From Azospira restricta (lineage in GTDB: Bacteria > Pseudomonadota > Gammaproteobacteria > Burkholderiales > Rhodocyclaceae), in the NCBI RefSeq assembly GCF_016858125.1, contig NZ_CP064781.1, positions 372,001 through 436,000 of the forward strand: a stretch of 64,000 nt of DNA. Direction: 5' to 3'. The translations under genes and the position numbers were made by a program. Each line of letters opens with the position of its first letter. Position 1 is the first letter of the stretch. The notes beneath the pieces are model-generated. The model made no database searches, was not told the DNA's origin, and worked only from the letters and a program-made list of their open reading frames with translations. Positions 8,775 through 17,184 of this stretch are shown here, piece after piece.

Positions 8775-9728
8775 TCAGGCAAGCCGCAGCGGCGCATCGC
8801 CGAGCGCACGCCGCGCCAGCAGGATGCGGCGATAGGCGTCCGGATCGCGGACGGTGACCGTCTCGCCCGGCTGCGGGCAATGGAAATCCTCCAGCCGCGA
8901 CAGCCAGAAGCGCAGCGCCGCGGCGCGCAGCTGGCGCGGCCAGGCGGCGAGTTCGGCGGCGGTGAGCGGCCGCGCCGCGTGGTAGGCGGCGAGCAGCGGC
9001 TGCAGGCGGATCGCGTCGAGGCCGCCGTCGTCGTCGCACCAGTCGTTGGCGACGATCGCGAGGTCGAACAGGAAGTCGCCGCGTCCGGCGAAGTAGAAGT
9101 CGAGCAGGCCGCCGATCCGGGGCGCATCGCCATCACCGACGAACAGCACGTTGTCGCGGAAGAGGTCGGCGTGGATCACGCCGGCCGGCAGCGCCGCCGC
9201 CGGCGCGCCCTGCGCCGCCAGCTCGTCGGCGAGCAGCGCGGCGTCCGCCGCCGGCAAGAGCGGCCGCAGGCGGGCGGCGGTGGCCGCCACCCAGTCGCTG
9301 CCGCGCGGATGCGGCGGCGCCGGAAAGTCGCGGCCGGCGAGGTGCAGGCGGGCGAGCGCGGCGCCGGCGGCAGCGCACTGCGCCGGCGTCGGCCGCAGCA
9401 CCGAGGCGCCGGCCAACCGCGAGAAGAGCGCCGCCGGCCGCCCGTTCAGTTCGCCGAGCAGGCGCCCGTCGCGCATCGGCCGCGGCGCCGGACAGGGGAT
9501 GCCGTGCTGCGCGAGGTGCGCCATCAGGTCGAGGTAGAACGGCAGCAGCGCGGCGTCGACGCCGCGCTCGAACAGCGTCAGCACGTGCCGGCCGCGTTCG
9601 GTGTCGACGAAGAAGTTGGAGTTCTGCACGCCCTCGGCGATGCCGACGAGCGCGGTCGGCGCACCGAGGTCGTAGGCCTCGAGCCAGACGGCGAGCTGTT
9701 CGCGGGAGACGGAGGTGAAGACGGACAC
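8775..9728 (-). CDS. thrB: Homoserine kinase (APH-fold type)
   Basis: 317 residues. It phosphorylates homoserine with ATP on the way to threonine. This is the aminoglycoside-phosphotransferase-like ThrB found in Proteobacteria, not the GHMP-kinase type. The catalytic loop is HADLFRDNVLF (about residues 186-196), followed by the metal-binding LLDFYFA. The N-terminal ALVGIAEGVQNSNFFV matches the family. The start appears to be a GTG at 9728. The downstream order (DUF2782, LOG, polA) is a known betaproteobacterial neighbourhood. Confidence 0.88.
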   Translation of the reverse strand: MSVFTSVSREQLAVWLEAYDLGAPTALVGIAEGVQNSNFFVDTERGRHVLTLFERGVDAALLPFYLDLMAHLAQHGIPCPAPRPMRDGRLLGELNGRPAALFSRLAGASVLRPTPAQCAAAGAALARLHLAGRDFPAPPHPRGSDWVAATAARLRPLLPAADAALLADELAAQGAPAAALPAGVIHADLFRDNVLFVGDGDAPRIGGLLDFYFAGRGDFLFDLAIVANDWCDDDGGLDAIRLQPLLAAYHAARPLTAAELAAWPRQLRAAALRFWLSRLEDFHCPQPGETVTVRDPDAYRRILLARRALGDAPLRLA

Positions 9729-9799
9729 GTCGCGGAGAAGGATTTCGGCGGTTCAGGGGACCGGCGGACGCGGCGCCGGCCGGCCGGGGCAGCGGGAAC

Positions 9800-10138
9800 T
9801 CAGAAGGTCTTGATGATCCACATCGGGACGCGGGTGCGGTCGTCGAGCGTCTCCATGCGCGTGAAGTTGCCGTCGCCCTGGGTATCGACCAGGTAGTACG
9901 GAACGCCGTGCGGCGGCGTCACCTTGAGCATGTAGACGCGGCCCTCCATGCGGAACTCCTCGATCGTGTCGCCCTCGCGCTTGCGGATCGTCACCTGCGG
10001 CTCGAGCGCCGCGTCGAAGGGAACGATCTCGGGCGGCGGCGGCGGCACCGCCGGCAGCGGTTGCAGGTCGGCGGGCTTGCCGCCCTGGGCGAGGGCGGCG
10101 GTGGCGACGAAGGCCAGGAGCGGAAGGAGGCGGCGCAT
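9800..10138 (-). CDS. DUF2782 family secreted protein
   Basis: 112 residues with an N-terminal signal peptide (RRLLPLLAFVATAALAQG, cleavage near residue 18-19), then a proline-rich stretch and a compact domain with EEFRMEGRVYMLKVTP and the conserved-looking C-terminus PMWIIKTF. It is probably periplasmic. DUF2782 proteins sit beside thrB and polA in many Betaproteobacteria; no function is established. Confidence 0.75.
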   Translation of the reverse strand: MRRLLPLLAFVATAALAQGGKPADLQPLPAVPPPPPEIVPFDAALEPQVTIRKREGDTIEEFRMEGRVYMLKVTPPHGVPYYLVDTQGDGNFTRMETLDDRTRVPMWIIKTF

Positions 10139-10169
10139 GTGGAATCCCCGGGAATATTCCGGAATTGTA

Positions 10170-10898
10170 TTACAGGTTGAGCAGCATCTCCCGCTCGTCG
10201 GCCGACGGCAGGAAGCCGCGGGTCTCGTAGTGCTTGAAGATCGCCTCGACGATCTCCTCCGGCTTGTCGAGCACCTGGATCAGGTCCATGTCCTCCGGCG
10301 AGATCATTCCCTCGTCGACCAGGCGGTCGCGGAACCAGTCGATCATGCCGCGCCAGAACGGCGCGTGCACGAGGATGATCGGGATGCAGCGGGTCTTGCC
10401 GGTCTGCATCAGCGTCAGCGCCTCCATCAGCTCGTCGAGCGTGCCGAAACCGCCGGGCATCACCACGTAGGCGCTGGCGAACTTGACGAACATGTACTTG
10501 CGCGCGAAGAAGTGGCGGAAGGTCTGCGAGATGTCCTGGTAGGCGTTGGAGTGCTGCTCGTGCGGCAGCTGGATGTTGAGGCCGACCGACGGGCTCTTGC
10601 CGTGAAAGGCGCCCTTGTTCGCCGCTTCCATGATGCCCGGACCGCCGCCGGAGATCACCGAAAAGCCCGAATCGGAAAGCCTGAGCGCGATCGCCTCGGC
10701 CAGTTCGTAGTATGGCGTGCCCGGCTCGACGCGGGCGCTGCCGAAGATCGACACCGCCGGCCGGATCTGTGCCAGGCGTTCGGTGGCGGCGACGAACTCT
10801 GCCATAATGCCGAAGATCCGCCAGGATTCGCGCGCCGAGACCGACTGCGCCAGTTTTTCGGGGTCCGCCTGCGGCGGCAATTTCTCTTTTTCGTTCAT
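10170..10898 (-). CDS. LOG-family nucleotide phosphoribohydrolase
   Basis: 242 residues of the LOG/TIGR00730 family, annotated from plant work as cytokinin riboside 5'-monophosphate phosphoribohydrolase; bacterial members cleave AMP and related nucleotides. Visible motifs: ISGGGPGIMEAANKGA (about 78-93) and the signature PGGFGTLDELMEAL (about 148-161). The N-terminal extension SARESWRIFGIMAEF is typical of the longer proteobacterial members. The ATG lies only 9 bp from the divergent polA start, so each promoter must lie inside the other gene's 5' end or use very short leaders. Confidence 0.82.
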   Translation of the reverse strand: MNEKEKLPPQADPEKLAQSVSARESWRIFGIMAEFVAATERLAQIRPAVSIFGSARVEPGTPYYELAEAIALRLSDSGFSVISGGGPGIMEAANKGAFHGKSPSVGLNIQLPHEQHSNAYQDISQTFRHFFARKYMFVKFASAYVVMPGGFGTLDELMEALTLMQTGKTRCIPIILVHAPFWRGMIDWFRDRLVDEGMISPEDMDLIQVLDKPEEIVEAIFKHYETRGFLPSADEREMLLNL

Positions 10899-10907
10899 CG
10901 CTCAATC

Positions 10908-13655
10908 ATGTCCGTGCTGCTTCTGGTCGACGGCTCGTCGTACCTCTATCGCGCTTTCCACGCGCTGCCCGACCTGCGCAACAAGGCGGGCGAGCCGACC
11001 GGCGCCATCGTCGGCGTGTTGAACATGCTACGCCGGCTGGAAAGCGACTACAAGGCGAGGGACGTGGCGTACAAGGCCTGCGTCTTCGACGCCAAGGGCA
11101 AGACCTTCCGCGACGACTGGTACCCGGAGTACAAGGCGCATCGGCCGCCGATGCCGGACGACCTGGCCCGCCAGATCGAGCCGCTGCACGCCTGCATCGA
11201 GGCGCTCGGCTGGCCGCTGATCGTCGAGCCCGGCGTCGAGGCCGACGACGTGATCGGCACGCTCGCGCGGCAGGCGGCGGCGCAGGGCATCGAGGTCGTC
11301 ATCTCGACCGGCGACAAGGACCTCGCGCAGCTCGTCGACAAGCAGGTGACGCTGGTCAACACGATGAGCGAGGAAGTGCTCGACGAGGCCGGCGTGATCA
11401 ACAAGTTCGGCGTGCCGCCGGAGCGCATCGTCGACTACCTGACGCTGATCGGCGACGCCGTCGACAACGTGCCGGGGGTGAACAAGTGCGGCCCGAAGAC
11501 CGCGGTGAAGTGGCTGACGCAGTACGGCACGCTCGACAACCTGGTCGCGCACGCCGGCGAGATCGGCGGCGTCGCCGGCGACAACCTGCGCCAGGCGCTC
11601 GCGTTCCTGCCGCTCGGCCGCAGGCTGGTCACCGTCGCCTGCGACCTGCCGCTCGCCGAGACGCCGCAATCCCTGACGCCGCGGCCGATGCAGCGCGAGC
11701 GGCTGATCGAGCTGTTCACGCGCATCGAGTCGAAGAGCTGGCTGCGCGAGGTGAGCGGCGAGTCTGCCAACACCACCGCCGGCAATGGCGCCGTGCCCGT
11801 CGACGCGGCCGCGGCGCCGGCCGTCGCCGCGTCGCTGTTCACGCCCGACCGCTCGGCCTACGAGACGGTGCTCGACTGGCCGGCGCTGGAGCGCTGGCAG
11901 GCGAAGATCGAGACCGCCGAACTGACCGCCGTCGACACCGAGACGACCAGCCTCGACCCGTTCGCCGCGCGCATCGTCGGCATCTCGCTGGCGACCGCGC
12001 CGGGCGAGGCCTGCTACATCCCGCTCGCGCACCACTACGCCGGCGTCCCCGAACAGCTGCCGCGCGACGAAGTGCTGGCGAAACTCAAGCCCTGGCTCGA
12101 ATCGGACCGGCACGCCAAGCTCGGCCAGCATCTGAAATACGACCAGCACGTCTTCGCCAACCACGGCATCGCGCTCGCCGGCGTCAGTCACGACACGCTG
12201 CTCGAATCCTACGTGCTCGAATCGGACAAGGGCCACGACCTCGGCCAGCTCGCGTCGCGCCACCTCGGGCTCGACACGATCGCGTACGAATCGCTGTGCG
12301 GCAAGGGCGCGAAGCAGATCGGCTTCGACCAGGTGGCCATCGCGCAGGCAGCCGAGTACTCGGCCGAGGACTCCGACGTCACGCTGCAGGTGCATCGCGC
12401 GCTGCTGCCGCGCATCGACGCCGAGGCCGGCCTCGCGCGCATCTACCGCGAGATCGAGATGCCGGCGCGCGAGGTGCTCTGGCGCATGGAGCGCAACGGC
12501 GTGCTGATCGACGCCGCGCTGCTCGCGCAACAGAGCCACGAGCTCGGCACGGCGCTGCTCGCGCTGGAGCAGAAGGCGCACGAGCTCGCCGGCCAGCCGT
12601 TCAACCTCAATTCGCCGAAGCAGCTCGCCGAGATCCTGTTCGCGAAGCTCGGCCTGCCGGTGCAGAAGAAGACGCCGTCGGGCACGCCGTCGACCGACGA
12701 GGAAGTGCTCTCCGAACTGGCGCTCGACTACCCGCTGCCGAAGGTGCTGCTGGAGACGCGCACGCTGTCCAAGCTGAAGAGCACCTACACCGACAAGCTG
12801 CCGCGCATGGTGAACCCCGACACCGGTCGCGTGCATACCAGCTACTCGCAGGCGAGCGTGATCACCGGCCGGCTGGCCAGCTCGGAGCCGAACCTGCAGA
12901 ACATCCCGGTACGCACCGCCGAGGGCCGCCGCATCCGCGCCGCCTTCGTCGCCCCCGAGGCGGCGAGCATCGTCTCCGCCGACTACTCGCAGATCGAGCT
13001 GCGCATCATGGCCCACCTCTCGGAGGATCCGCGCCTGCTGGAAGCCTTCGCCGCCGGCGAGGACGTGCACCGGGCGACCGCGGCCGAGATCTTCGGCGTC
13101 ACGCCGCTCGAGGTCGGCCCCGACCAGCGCCGCGTCGCCAAGGTCATCAACTTCGGCTTGATCTACGGCATGAGCGCCTTCGGCCTCGCTCGCCAGCTCG
13201 GCCTCGAGCGCAGCGCGGCGCAGGCCTACATCGAGCGCTACTTCGCGCGCTATCCCGGCGTCGCCCGCTACATGGAGGAGACGCGCAACGCGGCGAAGCG
13301 CGACGGCTACGTCGAGACCGTCTTCGGCCGCCGGCTGTGGCTGCCCGACATCCGCGCGCAGCAGGTCGGCCGCCGCCAGGGCGCCGAGCGCGCGGCGATC
13401 AACGCGCCGATGCAGGGCACCGCCGCCGACCTGATCAAGCTGGCGATGGTCGCCGTGCAGCGCTGGCTCGATGCGAAAAACATGGCGACGAAACTGGTGC
13501 TGCAGGTGCACGACGAACTGGTGCTGGAAGTGCCGGACGGCGAGCTCGCCGAGGTCCGCCTCGAACTGCCGCGGCTGATGACGCAGGTGGCGAAGCTCAG
13601 TGTGCCGCTGGTGGTCGAGGTCGGCGTCGGCCGCAACTGGGACGAAGCCCACTAG
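10908..13655 (+). CDS. polA: DNA polymerase I
   Basis: 915 residues with all three domains. The 5'-3' exonuclease/flap domain (about 1-290) starts VLLLVDGSSYLYRAFHA. The 3'-5' proofreading domain has intact motifs: ExoI VDTETTSLD (Asp/Glu about 342/344), ExoII GQHLKYDQH, ExoIII YSAEDSDVT. The polymerase domain has motif A SADYSQIELR (about 690) and motif C VHDEL (about 866). It fills gaps in repair and removes Okazaki primers. Because the proofreading residues are present, this is a Klenow-type editing enzyme. It is convergent with cobC, with two GC hairpins between them. Confidence 0.97.
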   Translation: MSVLLLVDGSSYLYRAFHALPDLRNKAGEPTGAIVGVLNMLRRLESDYKARDVAYKACVFDAKGKTFRDDWYPEYKAHRPPMPDDLARQIEPLHACIEALGWPLIVEPGVEADDVIGTLARQAAAQGIEVVISTGDKDLAQLVDKQVTLVNTMSEEVLDEAGVINKFGVPPERIVDYLTLIGDAVDNVPGVNKCGPKTAVKWLTQYGTLDNLVAHAGEIGGVAGDNLRQALAFLPLGRRLVTVACDLPLAETPQSLTPRPMQRERLIELFTRIESKSWLREVSGESANTTAGNGAVPVDAAAAPAVAASLFTPDRSAYETVLDWPALERWQAKIETAELTAVDTETTSLDPFAARIVGISLATAPGEACYIPLAHHYAGVPEQLPRDEVLAKLKPWLESDRHAKLGQHLKYDQHVFANHGIALAGVSHDTLLESYVLESDKGHDLGQLASRHLGLDTIAYESLCGKGAKQIGFDQVAIAQAAEYSAEDSDVTLQVHRALLPRIDAEAGLARIYREIEMPAREVLWRMERNGVLIDAALLAQQSHELGTALLALEQKAHELAGQPFNLNSPKQLAEILFAKLGLPVQKKTPSGTPSTDEEVLSELALDYPLPKVLLETRTLSKLKSTYTDKLPRMVNPDTGRVHTSYSQASVITGRLASSEPNLQNIPVRTAEGRRIRAAFVAPEAASIVSADYSQIELRIMAHLSEDPRLLEAFAAGEDVHRATAAEIFGVTPLEVGPDQRRVAKVINFGLIYGMSAFGLARQLGLERSAAQAYIERYFARYPGVARYMEETRNAAKRDGYVETVFGRRLWLPDIRAQQVGRRQGAERAAINAPMQGTAADLIKLAMVAVQRWLDAKNMATKLVLQVHDELVLEVPDGELAEVRLELPRLMTQVAKLSVPLVVEVGVGRNWDEAH

Positions 13656-13661
13656 GGCCTC

Positions 13662-13718
13662 GCGCCAAGAGGCGCACTGGGCGCTGCCGACCGGCGGCCC
13701 GGGGAAGCTCGCCGCCGG
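13662..13718. terminator. Paired GC hairpins between polA and cobC
   Basis: Two stem-loops lie between the convergent polA and cobC stop codons: GCGCC-AAGA-GGCGC at 13662-13675 and CCGGCGGC...GCCGCCGG at 13691-13718. Neither has a clear T-tract, so they may be Rho-dependent ends or mRNA 3' stabilisers rather than classic intrinsic terminators. Confidence 0.4.
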
Positions 13719-13721
13719 ACC

Positions 13722-14252
13722 TTACCGTCGCGGCCCGGGCCACGTCAGCGTCACGCATTCCCCGTAGGCGAACCTGAGCTGCGACCATTCCGCCGCCGGC
13801 AGCCCGCGCGCGTGGCCGAGCGCGGCGCGCATGACGCCGGCGTGGGTGACGACGACGCAGGCGGCCAGCCCTTCCGCCGCCAGCGCATCCAGCGTCGCCA
13901 CGCTGCGCGCCTGCAGCATCGCCGCCGACTCGCCGCCAGGCGGCGCGTGGTGCAGCAGGTCGGCGGCCCAGGTGTCGAGCGCGGCGACGCCGATCTCGTC
14001 CCAGCGCTTGCCCTCCCAGTCGCCGAAGTTCATCTCCATCAGCCCCGGCGCGAAGCGCGGCGCCGGGTGCAGCGCCTCGGCCAGCGCGCGGCAGCGCGCG
14101 AGCGGGCTGGAGATCAGCGGCAGGCCGGGCGGCAGCTGCGCGCGCAGTGCGGCGGCAGTGGCCGCGACGTCCTCCGCCACCAGGTCGAGCTGGCCGTAGC
14201 AGATACCGGGCGCGACCTGCGGCCGCGGGTGGCGGATCAGGAAAACCTGCAC
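13722..14252 (-). CDS. cobC: Alpha-ribazole phosphatase (histidine phosphatase)
   Basis: 176 residues from a GTG at 14252 that overlaps the end of cobS by 16 bases. The histidine-phosphatase signature [19 protein letters not shown] is at the N-terminus (catalytic His about 7), the partner Glu is in [11 protein letters not shown], and the second catalytic His is in [13 protein letters not shown]. CobC removes the 5'-phosphate from alpha-ribazole phosphate or the cobalamin phosphate at the end of nucleotide-loop assembly. The operon order cobT-cobS-cobC supports this over a generic phosphoglycerate mutase. The longer reading frame upstream of 14252 is antisense to conserved cobS sequence and is not part of the protein. 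Confidence 0.85.
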   Translation of the reverse strand: MQVFLIRHPRPQVAPGICYGQLDLVAEDVAATAAALRAQLPPGLPLISSPLARCRALAEALHPAPRFAPGLMEMNFGDWEGKRWDEIGVAALDTWAADLLHHAPPGGESAAMLQARSVATLDALAAEGLAACVVVTHAGVMRAALGHARGLPAAEWSQLRFAYGECVTLTWPGPRR

Positions 14253-14995
14253 AGCAGGCCGAAGTAGAACGCCAGCTCGGCGAGCTGCTGCGTCGCGCCG
14301 AGGCAGTCGCCGGTGTAGCCGCCGAGGCGCCGCGCGAACTTGCGCGCGAGGAAGGCGGTCGCGGCGACGGCGAAGACGAGGCCGGCCAGCGCGCCGGCCG
14401 GCGGCAGCAGCGCCAGCGCGACCAGGCCGAAGACCGCGGCGAGCGCCAGTTCGCCGCGCGAGAGCCGCGTCGCCAGCGGCTTCGCCTTGCCCTCCTCGCG
14501 CGCGTAGTCGAGGAAGCGCAGCAGGCCGGTCGCGCACAGCCGCGACAGCGCGTGGCCGGCGATCAGCGCCGGCGCGACCAGCAGCATGTCGAGCTCGACC
14601 AGCGCCATGAACTTGCCGAGCAGCATCAACACCAGCGCGATCGTGCCGTAGCTGCCGATGCTCGAGTCCTTCATGATTTCCAGCGTGCGCTCGCGCGTCC
14701 AGCCGCCGCCGAAACCGTCGACCATGTCGGCCCAGCCATCCTCGTGAAAGGCGCCGGTAACCAGCAGCGTCGCCGCCATCGCCAGCAGCACGGCGAGCGT
14801 CTTCGGGAAGAAGAAGGAGGCGAAGGCGAAGGTCAGCGCGCCGATCAGGCCGACCACCAGGCCGACCAGCGGGAAGTAGCGCGCCGAGTGGTTGAGCGCT
14901 TCCGGCGAATGGCAGACCCAGGCCGGCACCGGCAGCCGCGTGAAGAAGCGGACGGCGCCGAAGAAGTACGCGAGCTCGCGGCGCAGCGGGTTCAT
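14237..14995 (-). CDS. cobS: Adenosylcobinamide-GDP ribazoletransferase (cobalamin synthase)
   Basis: 252 residues, inner-membrane enzyme that joins adenosylcobinamide-GDP with alpha-ribazole (phosphate) to make cobalamin (phosphate). The conserved N-terminal [11 protein letters not shown] and the Mg-binding acidic motif [18 protein letters not shown] (about 82-99) are present, with several hydrophobic helices after residue 105. Its ATG overlaps the cobT stop by one base, so it is coupled to cobT. Confidence 0.95.
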   Translation of the reverse strand: MNPLRRELAYFFGAVRFFTRLPVPAWVCHSPEALNHSARYFPLVGLVVGLIGALTFAFASFFFPKTLAVLLAMAATLLVTGAFHEDGWADMVDGFGGGWTRERTLEIMKDSSIGSYGTIALVLMLLGKFMALVELDMLLVAPALIAGHALSRLCATGLLRFLDYAREEGKAKPLATRLSRGELALAAVFGLVALALLPPAGALAGLVFAVAATAFLARKFARRLGGYTGDCLGATQQLAELAFYFGLLCRFS

Positions 14996-16050
14996 CAGGC
15001 CTTTTCCGAGACGCCGGCCGACTCGAAGCTGGCCATCTCGTCGAGGAAGGCCACCGCCGCGCGCAACAGCGGCCAGGCCAGCGCGGCGCCGGTACCTTCG
15101 CCGAGGCGCAGGCCGAGGTCGATCAGCGGCGTAGCGCCGAGCGCGGCGAGCTGCGCCTGGTGGCCGGGCTCGGCCGAGCGGTGGCAGAACACCGCATAGT
15201 CGACGATCGCCGGCTGCAGACGCGCGGCGACGAGGAAGGCGGAACCGACGATGAAGCCGTCGACGAGCAGCACCAGTCCGGCCTCGGCGGCGCCGAGCAT
15301 GGCGCCGGCCATCATCGCGATCTCGAAGCCGCCGAACTCGGCGAGCACCGCCAGCGCATGCTCGCCGCCGCCGGTCGCCGTCGCCGGCAGCCCGGCGCGC
15401 GCCGCGGCCCGCGCCAGCAGTTCACGCTTCCGGGCGAGGCCGGGGTCGTCGAGTCCGGTGCCGCGGCCGATGCAGTCGGCGAGCGGCGTGCCGGTCAGGT
15501 GGTGGGTGAGCAGCGAGGCGGCAGCGGTGTTGCCGATGCCCATCTCGCCGAAGCCGACGACCTTGCAGCCGGCGGCCGCCAGCTCGCGCGCCAGCGCCGC
15601 GCCGCGGGCGAGCGCGCTGTCGCGCTCGGCCGCGGTCATCGCCGGCTCGTCGAGGTAGTTGCGCGTACCCGGCGCCACCTTGGCGTCGATCAGGCCGTCG
15701 CGCGGACCGAAGTCGTGCGCGACGCCGGCGTCGACGACGGACAGGCCGAGGCCGTTGGCGCGCGCAAAGACGTTGATCGCGGCGCCACCGGCGAGGAAAT
15801 TCTCCACCATCTGCCAGGTCACGTCCTGCGGGAAGGCCGAGACGCCGGCCCTGGCCGCGCCGTGGTCGCCGGCGAAGACGATCATCTGCGGCTGGTCGAG
15901 GCGGGGGCTGAGCGTCTGCTGGACGAGGCCGACCTTGAGCGCGAGCCGCTCCAGTTCGCCGAGCGCGCCGAGCGGCTTGGTCTTGTTGTCGATCTTGCGT
16001 TGCAGCTCGGCAGTGAGCGCAATATCCGGGGAGGCGATGGCGAAGTTCAT
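14995..16050 (-). CDS. cobT: Nicotinate-nucleotide:dimethylbenzimidazole phosphoribosyltransferase
   Basis: 351 residues. It activates the lower-ligand base by transferring ribose phosphate from nicotinate mononucleotide to make alpha-ribazole 5'-phosphate. Typical motifs are [14 protein letters not shown] near the N-terminus, [20 protein letters not shown] (about 60-80), [14 protein letters not shown] (about 170-183) and [12 protein letters not shown]. It is the first gene of cobT-cobS-cobC and is divergent from a PotD-like gene. No cobalamin riboswitch was recognised in the 93-bp gap. Confidence 0.95.
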   Translation of the reverse strand: MNFAIASPDIALTAELQRKIDNKTKPLGALGELERLALKVGLVQQTLSPRLDQPQMIVFAGDHGAARAGVSAFPQDVTWQMVENFLAGGAAINVFARANGLGLSVVDAGVAHDFGPRDGLIDAKVAPGTRNYLDEPAMTAAERDSALARGAALARELAAAGCKVVGFGEMGIGNTAAASLLTHHLTGTPLADCIGRGTGLDDPGLARKRELLARAAARAGLPATATGGGEHALAVLAEFGGFEIAMMAGAMLGAAEAGLVLLVDGFIVGSAFLVAARLQPAIVDYAVFCHRSAEPGHQAQLAALGATPLIDLGLRLGEGTGAALAWPLLRAAVAFLDEMASFESAGVSEKA

Positions 16051-16143
16051 GGCAGAATGGGATCAAAAACGCGTGAACGCCGCGGCAGCAGCCCGCCGCG
16101 GCAAGCCCGGAGTATAACCGCAGGAGCAGCGGCCACCCCCCAC

Positions 16144-17184
16144 ATGCGCCGAATCGTCTGCAGCAGCCTCCTGATCGCCGCGCTCGCCGCCGGCACCGCC
16201 TGGGCGGCGCCGGCCCTGCGCGTGCTCGCCTGGCCGGGCTACGTCGAGCCGGAGGTCGTCGCCGAATTCCGCGCGCGGCACGGCGTCGAGGTCGAACTGA
16301 CCATCGTCGACAACGACGACGCGCTGCTCGAGAAGATGCGCAACCGCGCCGGCGGCGACTTCGACCTGGTCGCCGCCAACACCGCCGAGATCGCCCGCTA
16401 CGCCGCCGCCGGCTGGCTGCAGCCGGTCGATGCGGAGCGCATTGCCGCCCGCCGCGCGCAGGCGCCGCGCTTCCGCGATCCGGCCGCGCTGCCCGGTCTG
16501 GTCCGCGACGGGCGGGTCTATGGCATCCCCTTCACCTACGCCGAGATGGGCATCATCTACGACCGCAGCGCCTTCGCGCAGCCGCCGGAATCGCTCGCGG
16601 TGCTGTGGGACCCGCGCTATCGCCGGCGCGTGCTCGTCTTCAACGGCTCCTCGCACAATTTCTCGCTGGCCGCGCTGCGCCTCGGCCTCGCCTCGCCGTT
16701 CCGGATCGGCGACGGCGACTGGCCGGCCGCCGTCGACCAGCTGCTCGCGCTGCGCCGCAACGTGCTCGGCTTCTACAGCCAGCCCGACGAGGCGGCCGAC
16801 CTGTTCATCCGCCACCGGGCCGTGCTGCTCTTCGCCAACTACGGTTCGCAGCAGGTCAAGGCGCTCGCCGACCGCGGCGTCGAGGTCGGCTACTTCATTC
16901 CGCGCGAGGGTGCGCTGGCCTGGCTCGACTGCTGGGCGATCGCGCGTGGCGCGCGCGACCGCGCGCTGGCGCACGCCTTCATCGACCACCTGCTCGGCGA
17001 CACCGCCAGCCGCCTGCTCGAGCAGCGGCAGGGGCTGTCCAGCACGCGCCGCGGCGAGGCGATCCAGGCCGCCGGCGGGCGGCCGCCGCACTGGCTGATG
17101 CCGGTCGAGAACGCGGAGCGGCGCGCGCGCCTGTGGCAGCGCATCGTCTCCGGCGACCGCCGCGAGAAGGTGCTGCAGCCATGA
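16144..17184 (+). CDS. PotD-like periplasmic substrate-binding protein
   Basis: 346 residues with a signal peptide (RRIVCSSLLIAALAAGTAWA). The mature protein begins LRVLAWPGYVEPEVVAEF, the hallmark start of spermidine/putrescine-type (PotD/PotF, NspS) binding proteins, and contains YGIPFTYAEMGIIYD. No permease or ATPase gene is adjacent. Instead its stop codon overlaps the start of a membrane diguanylate cyclase (ATGA overlap). This suggests a sensory rather than transport role, by analogy with NspS-MbaA of Vibrio cholerae, where a PotD-like protein controls a c-di-GMP enzyme. The ligand (polyamine or other) is not proven. Confidence 0.75.
   Translation: MRRIVCSSLLIAALAAGTAWAAPALRVLAWPGYVEPEVVAEFRARHGVEVELTIVDNDDALLEKMRNRAGGDFDLVAANTAEIARYAAAGWLQPVDAERIAARRAQAPRFRDPAALPGLVRDGRVYGIPFTYAEMGIIYDRSAFAQPPESLAVLWDPRYRRRVLVFNGSSHNFSLAALRLGLASPFRIGDGDWPAAVDQLLALRRNVLGFYSQPDEAADLFIRHRAVLLFANYGSQQVKALADRGVEVGYFIPREGALAWLDCWAIARGARDRALAHAFIDHLLGDTASRLLEQRQGLSSTRRGEAIQAAGGRPPHWLMPVENAERRARLWQRIVSGDRREKVLQP

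Noticed and set aside
11028-13652. Very long open frame on the - strand across polA (874 codons)
   Set aside because: It is antisense to a complete, conserved polA with all motifs. Its translation is Arg/Asp/Leu/Val-rich with no recognisable domain, as expected from high-GC codon structure.
14253-14537. N-terminal extension of the alpha-ribazole phosphatase frame into cobS
   Set aside because: The extra 95 codons lie entirely within conserved cobS sequence in another frame; the GTG at 14252 directly before the RHP motif is the sensible start.
16051-16143. Possible cobalamin riboswitch upstream of cobT
   Set aside because: No B12-box sequence or the expected multi-helix arrangement could be recognised, and the gap is short for a full riboswitch. 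A covariance search would settle it.
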